64,000 bases of DNA from Aquitalea magnusonii (lineage in GTDB: Bacteria > Pseudomonadota > Gammaproteobacteria > Burkholderiales > Chromobacteriaceae): NCBI RefSeq assembly GCF_002217795.2, contig NZ_AP018823.1, forward strand, positions 4,464,001 to 4,528,000, in the 5' to 3' direction. A model generated the notes under the pieces. That model had not been told where the DNA came from and did not search any database. It was given only the letters and a program-made list of their open reading frames with translations. The translations under genes and the position numbers were made by a program. How positions within the stretch are numbered: position 1 is the stretch's first letter; every line of letters begins with the position of its first letter. Positions 47,757-54,989 of this stretch are shown one piece after another.

Positions 47757-48758
47757 ATGAGTCTATTGAAAGTAAGTAATCTGGGCGTACAGTTCCAGAC
47801 CAACGACGGCGTGGTCAGCGCCGTCAACGGCGTCAGCTTCGAGCTGGAAAAAGGCCAGACCCTGGGCATCGTCGGCGAATCCGGTTCCGGCAAGAGCCAG
47901 ACCGTGCTGGCCATGATGGGCCTGCTGGCGCGTAACGGCAAAACCACGGGCGAGGCGCTGTATCAGGGCCAGAACCTGCTGGCCATGAGCCCGACCTCGC
48001 TCAACCGCATCCGCGGTGACCGGCTGGCAATGATCTTCCAGGACCCGATGACCTCGCTCAACCCCTATCTGACGGTAGAGCGCCAGATGACCGAGGTACT
48101 GGAGCTGCACAAGGGCATCAGCCGCCGCGATGCCAAAAAGCGCGCCATCGAGCTGCTGGACGCAGTGCGCATTCCGGAAGCCGCCCGTCGCATCAATATG
48201 TATCCGCACGAATTTTCCGGCGGCATGCGCCAGCGGGTGATGATTGCCATGGCCCTGCTGTGCGAACCGGAAGTGCTGATTGCCGACGAACCCACCACCG
48301 CGCTGGACGTGACGGTACAGGCGCAGATCCTCACCCTGCTCAAAGACCTGCAGCGTGATTTCGGCACCTCCATCGTGATGATCACCCACGATCTGGGCGT
48401 GGTAGCCGGCCTGTGCGAGAAAGTGATGGTGATGTATGGCGGCCGCGTCATGGAATACGGCACGGCGGACAATATCTTCTATCAGCCCAGCCACCCCTAT
48501 ACCATCGGCCTGCTCGGCGCACTGCCCCGGCTTGACCACGACGGCAGCGAGCTGGTGAGCATTCCGGGTAATCCGCCCAATATGGCGCACATGCCCAAGG
48601 GCTGCCCGTTCTCTGAGCGTTGCACCCATGCCAGCAGCCGCTGCGCCGACGAACTGCCGGCACTGGCTGCCAGCACCAGTAATCCGCAGGTACTGCGCGC
48701 CTGTCACAAGCCGGTAGCCGAATTGCAGCTGGCCGCACAGGAGGTGGCACATGTCTGA
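47757..48758 (+). CDS. oppD: Oligopeptide ABC transporter ATPase OppD
   Basis: A 333-residue ATPase. Walker A GESGSGKSQ, the signature FSGGMRQRVMIAM and Walker B VLIADEPTTALD are intact, followed by the oligopeptide-specific C-terminal domain with cysteines (GCPFSERCTHASSRC) that bind an iron-sulfur cluster in some relatives. It overlaps oppF by 8 bp. Confidence 0.97.
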   Translation: MSLLKVSNLGVQFQTNDGVVSAVNGVSFELEKGQTLGIVGESGSGKSQTVLAMMGLLARNGKTTGEALYQGQNLLAMSPTSLNRIRGDRLAMIFQDPMTSLNPYLTVERQMTEVLELHKGISRRDAKKRAIELLDAVRIPEAARRINMYPHEFSGGMRQRVMIAMALLCEPEVLIADEPTTALDVTVQAQILTLLKDLQRDFGTSIVMITHDLGVVAGLCEKVMVMYGGRVMEYGTADNIFYQPSHPYTIGLLGALPRLDHDGSELVSIPGNPPNMAHMPKGCPFSERCTHASSRCADELPALAASTSNPQVLRACHKPVAELQLAAQEVAHV

Positions 48759-49743
48759 ACAAGCCAAGCAGCCGATTCTGTCGGTACGTGATGTCAAAGT
48801 GCATTTTCAGGTGAAGGGCGATGGCCGCTGGCCGTGGAGCGCCAGGCGCACGCTCAAGGCGGTGGACGGGGTCAGCTTCGACTTGTACGCCGGTGAAACC
48901 CTGGGTGTGGTGGGCGAGTCCGGCTGTGGCAAGTCCACCCTGTCGCGCGCCATCCTCAACCTGATTCCGGCCACCGCTGGTGAAATCGTGTGGATGGGCA
49001 AGGACCTGACCCGTGGCAGCGACAAGGACTGGCACGCGGTGCGCAAGGATATCCAGATGATCTTCCAGGATCCGCTGGCCTCGCTCAACCCGCGCATGAC
49101 CGTGGCGCAGATCATTGGCGAACCGCTGCGCGTGCATAAGCCGGAGCTGTCCGCCGACGACATCATGCAGCGCGTGCGCAGCATGATGCGCAAGGTGGGC
49201 CTGCGCGAGCAGATGATCAACCGCTATCCGCACGAATTTTCCGGTGGCCAGTGCCAGCGTATCGGCATTGCCCGTGCGCTGATTCTGGAGCCCAAGCTGA
49301 TCATCTGCGACGAACCGGTGTCGGCGCTGGACGTGTCGATCCAGGCACAGATCATCAACCTGCTGAAGGAGTTGCAGCGCGAGATGGGGCTGGCGCTGAT
49401 CTTCATCGCCCACGACCTGGCGGTGGTGAAGCATATTTCCGACCGCATCCTGGTGATGTATCTGGGCCGCGAGATGGAGCTGGCGCAAAAGCATGCCTTG
49501 TACGACGCGCCTGCCCATCCTTACACCCGCGCCTTGCTGTCGGCCATCCCCATTCCGGACCCGAAGCTGGAAAAGGGCAAGGTGATCCAGATCCTGCAAG
49601 GCGATCTGCCCAGCCCGATCAATCCGCCGTCCGGCTGTGTGTTCCGCACCCGCTGCCCGCAGGCCGAAGCGCGTTGCAGCAAGGAAACCATCCAGCTGCG
49701 CCGTATCAGTGAAGCAAGCCAGAGTTCCTGCCTGCTGGCCTGA
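48751..49743 (+). CDS. oppF: Oligopeptide ABC transporter ATPase OppF
   Basis: A 330-residue ATPase pairing with OppD. Walker A GESGCGKST, signature FSGGQCQRIGIAR and Walker B LIICDEPVSALD are intact, with the C-terminal CVFRTRCPQAEARC Cys segment. Starts 8 bp inside oppD, and a strong terminator follows, closing oppABCDF. Confidence 0.97.
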   Translation: MSEQAKQPILSVRDVKVHFQVKGDGRWPWSARRTLKAVDGVSFDLYAGETLGVVGESGCGKSTLSRAILNLIPATAGEIVWMGKDLTRGSDKDWHAVRKDIQMIFQDPLASLNPRMTVAQIIGEPLRVHKPELSADDIMQRVRSMMRKVGLREQMINRYPHEFSGGQCQRIGIARALILEPKLIICDEPVSALDVSIQAQIINLLKELQREMGLALIFIAHDLAVVKHISDRILVMYLGREMELAQKHALYDAPAHPYTRALLSAIPIPDPKLEKGKVIQILQGDLPSPINPPSGCVFRTRCPQAEARCSKETIQLRRISEASQSSCLLA

Positions 49744-49764
49744 TTCAGCTCCTGTTGGCTACTC

Positions 49765-49794
49765 GGCCCCGCATTGACCATGCGGGGCCTTTTT
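49765..49794 (+). terminator. Intrinsic terminator of the opp operon
   Basis: GGCCCCGCA/TGCGGGGCC (9 bp, loop of 7) followed by five T, 22 bp after the oppF stop. Confidence 0.9.
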
Positions 49795-49883
49795 CATTGC
49801 TGCAGGCTGCTTATGCCAGGATGACTGTTAAATACTGAAAAATTACGTTAGCATCATGGCGCATTTTAAAAAGGAATTTTGAT

Positions 49884-50624
49884 ATGAAAAAATTGTCCCT
49901 TGCTCTCGTTTTTGCATTGTCCCTGTCTGGCACCGCCCAGGCTTTCGACCTCAACGGCATGCTCAGTTCCGGCAGCGACCTGCTCAAGGCCGCCACGCTC
50001 AGCGATGCCGATGTGAAGAACCTGGCTGCTGAATCCAGCGCCGTGATGGACAAAAAGAACAAGATTGCCCCGCCTTCCAGCGCTTATGGCAAACGTCTGG
50101 CCAAGATCGTCAAGGGTCTGGACAGCGAAGACGGCACCAAGCTCAACTTCAAGGTTTACCAGACCAAGGAAGTCAACGCCTTCGCCATGGCCGATGGCAC
50201 CGTGCGCGTGTACAGCGGCCTGCTGGACAAGATGGATGACGACCAGGTGCGCTTCGTGATTGGCCATGAAATCGGCCACGTCAAGCTGGGTCACAGCAAG
50301 AAGGCCATGCAATTGGCTTACGCAGCCTCCGGTGCGCGCAAGGCTGCTGGCAGCAGCGGCAACAGCACCGCCGTAGCCCTGAGCGAGTCCGATCTGGGCA
50401 ATTTTGCCGAAGCCATCGTCAATGCCCAGTTCTCGCAATCGCAGGAAAGCGATGCCGATGCCTACGGCGTGGGCTTCCTCAAGCGCCACAACTACAATGT
50501 GCAAGGCGCACCGTCGGCCCTGCGCAAGCTGGCCGAGCTGTACGGCAACGACAGCAGCATGCTGGCCAGCCATCCGGCGCCGGGCGAACGCGCTGCCAAG
50601 GTGGAAAAGCTGATCGCCAACTGA
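49884..50624 (+). CDS. M48-family periplasmic metalloprotease (YggG/LoiP-like)
   Basis: A 246-residue protein with a Sec signal peptide (1-20, AQA-F). The zinc motif HEIGH is at 128-132 with the third ligand Glu188 in QESDADAYG, so the site is complete. Length and layout match YggG/LoiP, but that protein has a lipobox Cys and here none is present, so it should be soluble in the periplasm. Ribosome site AAAGGA lies just upstream. Probable role: proteolytic quality control of envelope proteins (from family). Confidence 0.88.
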   Translation: MKKLSLALVFALSLSGTAQAFDLNGMLSSGSDLLKAATLSDADVKNLAAESSAVMDKKNKIAPPSSAYGKRLAKIVKGLDSEDGTKLNFKVYQTKEVNAFAMADGTVRVYSGLLDKMDDDQVRFVIGHEIGHVKLGHSKKAMQLAYAASGARKAAGSSGNSTAVALSESDLGNFAEAIVNAQFSQSQESDADAYGVGFLKRHNYNVQGAPSALRKLAELYGNDSSMLASHPAPGERAAKVEKLIAN

Positions 50625-50639
50625 TCAGGCGACTGACGT

Positions 50640-50664
50640 AAAAAAGGCCTCCGCATGGAGGCCT
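50640..50664 (-). terminator. Terminator for tcdA (minus strand)
   Basis: AGGCCTCC/GGAGGCCT (8 bp, loop GCAT) preceded on the plus strand by six A, which read as a T-run on the minus strand. It lies near the end of the plus-strand protease gene, so tcdA mRNA would run some 220 nt past its own stop. Confidence 0.8.
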
Positions 50665-50837
50665 CAGGCTGCTGACAAAGTTATTTGGTTCGATTGCACT
50701 GGACCCGGCGAAGCCGGGCCATCCGACTAAGTAATTGATTCCGCAGCCTTCCCATCTATTCCCAATCCCCCCGCCCTTGCCCTGCAAGGGAGCCCTGCTT
50801 TCTTTCCAGAAAGCGAGAGGGATTTATCAATAATCTG

Positions 50838-50861
50838 AAGCCTCCGCATGGGGGCTTTTTT
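50838..50861 (+). terminator. Terminator for the M48 protease gene (plus strand)
   Basis: AAGCCTCC/GGGGGCTT (8 bp, one G-T pair, loop GCAT) followed by T-run 50856-50861. It lies 213 bp after the protease stop and just before the tcdA stop. It shares the CCTCCGCATGG core with the minus-strand terminator at 50640. Confidence 0.82.
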
Positions 50862-50880
50862 CATGCCGGGTCGGCGAGGT

Positions 50881-51666
50881 TCAGCGTTTCTTTGGCGGCT
50901 TGGCCAGTTGCTTGAGCGCATGGGAAACCGCCACCAGCCCGAAGCTGGCGGTCACCACCATGCCGGCACCAAAGCCGGCGCAGGACAGGCCTTGCGGGCC
51001 ACGGCTGCTGTCGGCATCGCAGCTTTGCGTGTCGGGATAAACCAGCTGTTCGGTGGAAAACACGCAGGGAACATGCAGCTTCTTGCCGGCATCACGCGGA
51101 AAACCGTGATAGCGGCGCAGGTTATAACGCAGCTTGGACAACAGCGGGTCGTAAGTCACTTCACCCAGATCAGCCAGCTTGATCAGGGTGGGGTCCATCT
51201 GGCCACCGGCACCGCCGGACACGATAAACGGCTGGCGACGGCGCACGCACCAGGCCGCCATGGCGGTTTTGACGCGCAGATTGTCGATGCAGTCGATGAT
51301 GAAGTCGAAGCCCTGGCCCAGCATGGCGTCCAGATTGTCTTCGGTAACGAAGTCCTCGATTTCCTGCACCACGCAGGCCGGGTTGATGGCGCGCACCCGC
51401 TCGGCCAGCGCCGTCACCTTGGCCATGCCGTAGTGCGGGTCCAGCGCCGGTAACTGGCGGTTGGTGTTGGATTCGGCAATATTGTCCAGATCAATCAGCG
51501 TCAGGCGACCGATTGCGCTACGGGCCAGCGCCTCCACCGCCCAGGAACCCACGCCACCCACCCCCACCACACAGACATGGGCTGCCTGAAAGCGGCTGAG
51601 TGCATCGGGGCCATACAAGCGGCCAATACCGCCAAAGCGGCGGTCAAGATCTGCGTCGTGCGACAT
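50881..51666 (-). CDS. tcdA: tRNA threonylcarbamoyladenosine dehydratase TcdA
   Basis: A 261-residue E1-like enzyme that cyclises t6A37 in tRNA to ct6A with ATP. The nucleotide-binding CVVGVGGVGSWAVEALARS, DLDNIAESNTNRQ and DCIDNLRVK stretches are diagnostic; the late DGP-like SRGPQGLSCAGFG region follows. ATG 51666 fits the family start (MSHDADLDRRFGG); frame is open to 51807, adding non-homologous residues. Convergent with the M48 protease gene. Confidence 0.94.
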   Translation of the reverse strand: MSHDADLDRRFGGIGRLYGPDALSRFQAAHVCVVGVGGVGSWAVEALARSAIGRLTLIDLDNIAESNTNRQLPALDPHYGMAKVTALAERVRAINPACVVQEIEDFVTEDNLDAMLGQGFDFIIDCIDNLRVKTAMAAWCVRRRQPFIVSGGAGGQMDPTLIKLADLGEVTYDPLLSKLRYNLRRYHGFPRDAGKKLHVPCVFSTEQLVYPDTQSCDADSSRGPQGLSCAGFGAGMVVTASFGLVAVSHALKQLAKPPKKR

Positions 51667-51867
51667 CTGCTGTATATCCGGAACCAAAAAACGGCCAAGC
51701 ATAACCAACAGCGCCGAGACTGACCAGTGTTTGTCCGGAAAAAAGCAAGCAACTGATTTACTGGAACTTTCCGCCAGCTTGCCTATCCTTCTGCATAGGT
51801 CCGTCACGAATGCATGTCGGCATTCCTCTGATCCGGGCCGGCCTGAGTGATCTCAAGGGAGTTCCCC

Positions 51868-52092
51868 ATGAAGCACCCGCGTTTCGATATCGATCTGGAC
51901 AAGCATTACAACGCCACCGTGGTGATTGCCTGCGTGGCATGCGGTCACGAAAACCGCCATCATCTGAAATCCCTCTCCCCCGACCATAGCTTGCGCTGCC
52001 AGTGCGGCAACGACATCTCCATGACCCATACCGCCATGCAGGCGGCCCAGCGCCGAGTGAGCGAATTGAAGCAGGCTTATCGAATATCCTGA
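51868..52092 (+). CDS. 74-residue protein with CxxC and CxC pairs
   Basis: I do not recognise this small protein with certainty. Cys22, Cys25 (CVAC) and Cys44, Cys46 (CQCG) lie on beta strands and could bind zinc like a ribbon; the C-terminal part is helical (AAQRRVSELKQAY). AAGGGAG lies before ATG 51868; an in-frame GTG at 51847 would add seven residues. It diverges from tcdA. No function is claimed. Confidence 0.72.
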   Translation: MKHPRFDIDLDKHYNATVVIACVACGHENRHHLKSLSPDHSLRCQCGNDISMTHTAMQAAQRRVSELKQAYRIS

Positions 52093-52222
52093 TGCAGTGA
52101 CGCCGACAATTTGTGTATCACCCCCGGCAAGCAGTTTGCTGGCACAATCAGGCAAGGCCTGATCTGGCATTTCCCTTCACGGCGGCCTCTCTGGCCGCCG
52201 CTTTCATTTGCAGGAGCACAAC

Positions 52223-53251
52223 ATGCAGTGGATTGATATGCGCAGCGATACCGTCACCCAGCCCACCCCGGCCATGCGCCAGGCCATGGCCCATGCCGTG
52301 GTGGGGGACGATGTCTATGGTGACGACTCGACCGTGGCCGAACTGGAAGCACTGGCCGCCCGCCTGCTGGGCAAGGAAGCCGCCTTGTTTGTGCCCACCG
52401 GCAACTTTGGCAACCAGTTGGCCATCTTCACCCACTGCCAGCGCGGCAACGAGGTGATCCTGGGCGACGACTGCCATATCGTGTGGCACGAAACCGGCGG
52501 CGCGGCGGTGATTGCCGGGGTGCAATTGCGCACCATCGCCGGTGACAAGGGGGTGATGGACCCGGACGAAATCGCAGCGCGCATCCGGGTGGGCCACGAT
52601 GTCCACTGGCCGCAAACCGGGCTGATTTGCCTGGAAAACGCTCACAGCAATGGCCGGGTGATTCCGCTGGACATCATGCAGCGCACTGCCGACATCGCCC
52701 GCCGCCACGGCGTGCCGGTGCATCTGGATGGTGCGCGCGTGTTCAATGCCGCCACCTATCTTGGCTGTGAGGTGCAGGACATCACCCGCCATGCCGACAG
52801 CGTGATGTGCTGTCTGTCCAAGGGACTGGCCGCACCGGTGGGCTCCATCCTGGCCGGTTCGGCCGACTTCATCGCCCGTGCCCGCTACAAGCGCAAGCTG
52901 CTGGGCGGCGGCTGGCGTCAGGCTGGCGTGCTGGCCGCGCCGGGCATTCTGGCACTGACCGAGATGACACAGCGGCTGGGCGAGGACCATGCCAATGCCC
53001 GCTATCTGGCCGAGCGCCTGCACGGCATGCCCTGCATCGAAGTCGAGCTGGATGATGTCCACATCAATATGGTGTGGTTCCGTTTTCTGGCCGATATCGA
53101 TGTCAGCGAACTGATGGCCGCGCTGACTGCGGCCGGCATCAAGGTGAATCCGCCCGAGGGTGGCCGCATGCGGCTGGTGACGCACTGGCAGACCAGCCGC
53201 AGCGACATCGACCGGGTGCTGGAGGTATTCCAGCGCGTATTGAGTGACTAG
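52223..53251 (+). CDS. ltaE: Low-specificity L-threonine aldolase
   Basis: A 342-residue PLP enzyme that cleaves threonine and allo-threonine to glycine and acetaldehyde. The start MRSDTVTQPTPAM is diagnostic; HLDGARVFNA binds the cofactor and Lys200 in CLSKGLAAPVGS forms the Schiff base. ATG 52223 is chosen because CAGGAG lies upstream; a TTG start 15 bp earlier is unlikely. Confidence 0.95.
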   Translation: MQWIDMRSDTVTQPTPAMRQAMAHAVVGDDVYGDDSTVAELEALAARLLGKEAALFVPTGNFGNQLAIFTHCQRGNEVILGDDCHIVWHETGGAAVIAGVQLRTIAGDKGVMDPDEIAARIRVGHDVHWPQTGLICLENAHSNGRVIPLDIMQRTADIARRHGVPVHLDGARVFNAATYLGCEVQDITRHADSVMCCLSKGLAAPVGSILAGSADFIARARYKRKLLGGGWRQAGVLAAPGILALTEMTQRLGEDHANARYLAERLHGMPCIEVELDDVHINMVWFRFLADIDVSELMAALTAAGIKVNPPEGGRMRLVTHWQTSRSDIDRVLEVFQRVLSD

Positions 53252-53332
53252 GCGTCACCGATAAAAAACGGCTGCCACCTTCGCCTTTCCGCCTTGGCAA
53301 ACCTTGTCCCGCAAATGCTTGCCGGAGGAACC

Positions 53333-54097
53333 ATGCAACACATGCTGATAGCCTTATTGGTCTTGTTTTGTGGAGCCGTGCAGGCCCAGGAGCAGATGCT
53401 GACGCTGCAAACCAGGCCATCCGTCACGCTGCGCCTGTTGCTGCTGGAGCCGGAAGGCAAAGCGCAGGCCAGCCTGATTCTGTTTACCGGCGGCGAGGGT
53501 GTGCTCAGGCTGGGAGACGACGGCCAGCTACATGCCGGTGCTGGCAATTTCCTGGTGCGTACCCGCCAGCAGTGGGCCGCGCAGGGCTTTCAGGTGGCGG
53601 TGGTGGATGCGCCGTCCGACCATGCGGACAATCTCAACCAAGGAGATTTCCGCAGCAGTGCCGAACACGCACAGGACATCGCGCTGGTCATCGCCCAGCT
53701 ACGCCAGCGCGCCGCTGTACCAGTATGGCTGGTGGGCACCAGTCGCGGCACCACCTCGGCAGCAGCCGTGGCCATACGCCTGCAGGACAAGGTGGACGGT
53801 GTGGTGCTGACCTCAACCATCAATCGCGGACGTGGCAGCGTGGCAGACCTGGCTTTGCCACAGCTGACTCAGCCGGTGCTGGTGGTGCAGCACCAGCATG
53901 ACCAGTGCAAGGTGACGCTGTATCAGCATGTCCAGCCGGTGATGGATGGCTTGCAGTCATCGCGCAGCAAGGAATTGCTGCTGCTGGATGGCGGCGTGGA
54001 CAAGGGCGACCCGTGCCAGCCGTGGGCCGCACATGGCTATAACGGTATCGAAGCGGAAGTGGTGGAAAAGGTGGCGCGCTGGATTCGTCAGCACTGA
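53333..54097 (+). CDS. Secreted alpha/beta hydrolase
   Basis: A 254-residue protein with a signal peptide (1-18, VQAQE). The mature part has an alpha/beta hydrolase fold: LFTGGEG near 51-56, VVDAPSDHAD, and the nucleophile elbow GTSRG (Ser137). The probable Asp is in HQHDQC and the His in WAAHGYNG. Substrate unknown. GGAGG lies 5 bases before ATG 53333; an in-frame TTG at 53294 is ignored. A bidirectional terminator follows. Confidence 0.83.
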   Translation: MQHMLIALLVLFCGAVQAQEQMLTLQTRPSVTLRLLLLEPEGKAQASLILFTGGEGVLRLGDDGQLHAGAGNFLVRTRQQWAAQGFQVAVVDAPSDHADNLNQGDFRSSAEHAQDIALVIAQLRQRAAVPVWLVGTSRGTTSAAAVAIRLQDKVDGVVLTSTINRGRGSVADLALPQLTQPVLVVQHQHDQCKVTLYQHVQPVMDGLQSSRSKELLLLDGGVDKGDPCQPWAAHGYNGIEAEVVEKVARWIRQH

Positions 54098-54228
54098 CTG
54101 GCAAACCGGGCCTGCACCCGGCGGGAGGGCAGCTTGGTCTGATCACAGCATGTGCGGCAGCAGACGCTGACGCGCTGTTGCAACAGCGCTGAGCCAGGTA
54201 TGCCGATGTCCGCACTCAGCGTCGGACA

Positions 54229-54272
54229 CAAAAAAGGACCTGCAACAGGAATGTTGCCAGGTCCGTTTTTTT
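54229..54272. terminator. Bidirectional terminator
   Basis: GGACCTG and CAGGTCC with an inner CAAC/GTTG stem; six A precede and seven T follow, so it works from both sides. It serves the convergent alpha/beta hydrolase gene (plus) and the fimbrial-like gene (minus). Confidence 0.88.
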
Positions 54273-54305
54273 GCGTGTGTTTCATGCCGGTCTTGATCGT
54301 GTCGC

Positions 54306-54620
54306 TCAATTGTAAATCACAGTAACCCATCTACTGCCCGCCTCAGAAACCTGCTCAATCTGTTTGGATGCTGATGAGAAGTTGCGCGATACACGGACCG
54401 ATTGTGTGGCAGAAACGTCGGCACAACTCGGATTGAGCTTGCCATGACGGGCGCTATGGTAAGCCGCGGGGTGCTCGGCATAGTGCAGCCAGGTTGCTGC
54501 AGGAATGACGCAGGGAGAATTCACGATGCCACCACGAAACGTGATGGTTCCACTACTGGCTTTGGCAAATGGGCAGGCCAACACAATGAGGCAAAACACT
54601 GCAAGACGAGCTGGTTTCAT
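54306..54620 (-). CDS. Small secreted fimbrial-like protein
   Basis: A 104-residue protein with a signal peptide (1-21, AKA-SS). The mature start SGTITFRGGIVNSPCVIP resembles the first beta strand of type 1 pilins, and Cys37 with Cys66 could form the usual disulfide. It ends SRWVTVIYN, like a pilin terminal strand. It is only about half the length of a pilin, and no usher or chaperone gene is near, so it may be a shortened or free-standing relative. It sits at the edge of an AT-rich patch, suggesting horizontal origin. Confidence 0.62.
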   Translation of the reverse strand: MKPARLAVFCLIVLACPFAKASSGTITFRGGIVNSPCVIPAATWLHYAEHPAAYHSARHGKLNPSCADVSATQSVRVSRNFSSASKQIEQVSEAGSRWVTVIYN

Positions 54621-54989
54621 GATTTTTCATCCCTTTGCTAAGAATAATTACTTCATTGTTAGGAAATTTCTCTTCAATTTATAGGAAATTATTTAGCCAC
54701 TATTGCTTAATCATGATGAAATTATTATTAAGCAATTAGTTTTAAATAAGTGAGTAACTCAATATATAAAATCTTTTGATTTAATATAAGAAGCCAACTT
54801 GAAAGGTATCGGTTTAATTTCGAGGTAAATATAAAATGCGCAGCGCCGTTGTGTCGCAAGAAAATGCTTTGTCATGACCACGTGCAGTACTAAAGAACGG
54901 CTCACTGAGGTGCCGCGAAATTGATGCTGTTTTAGATCAATACCGATGCAGTGCTAAGCTGTATGCCTGTTTGCATTTCTGGTTCCCTC
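54621..54989. other. AT-rich gene-free patch
   Basis: About 370 bp, strongly AT-rich against GC-rich surroundings. It contains a perfect 10-bp inverted repeat (54702-54736) and ATTGAT-N10-ATCAAT (54920-54941). The promoters of the fimbrial-like gene (leftward) and prolyl oligopeptidase (rightward) must lie here. Such patches are typical targets of silencing proteins; none was identified. Confidence 0.55.
54702..54736. repeat. 10-bp inverted repeat upstream of fimbrial-like gene
   Basis: ATTGCTTAAT (54702-54711) and ATTAAGCAAT (54727-54736) are perfect complements, 15 bp apart. They could be an operator, since they lie about 80 bp before the fimbrial-like start. Confidence 0.5.
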
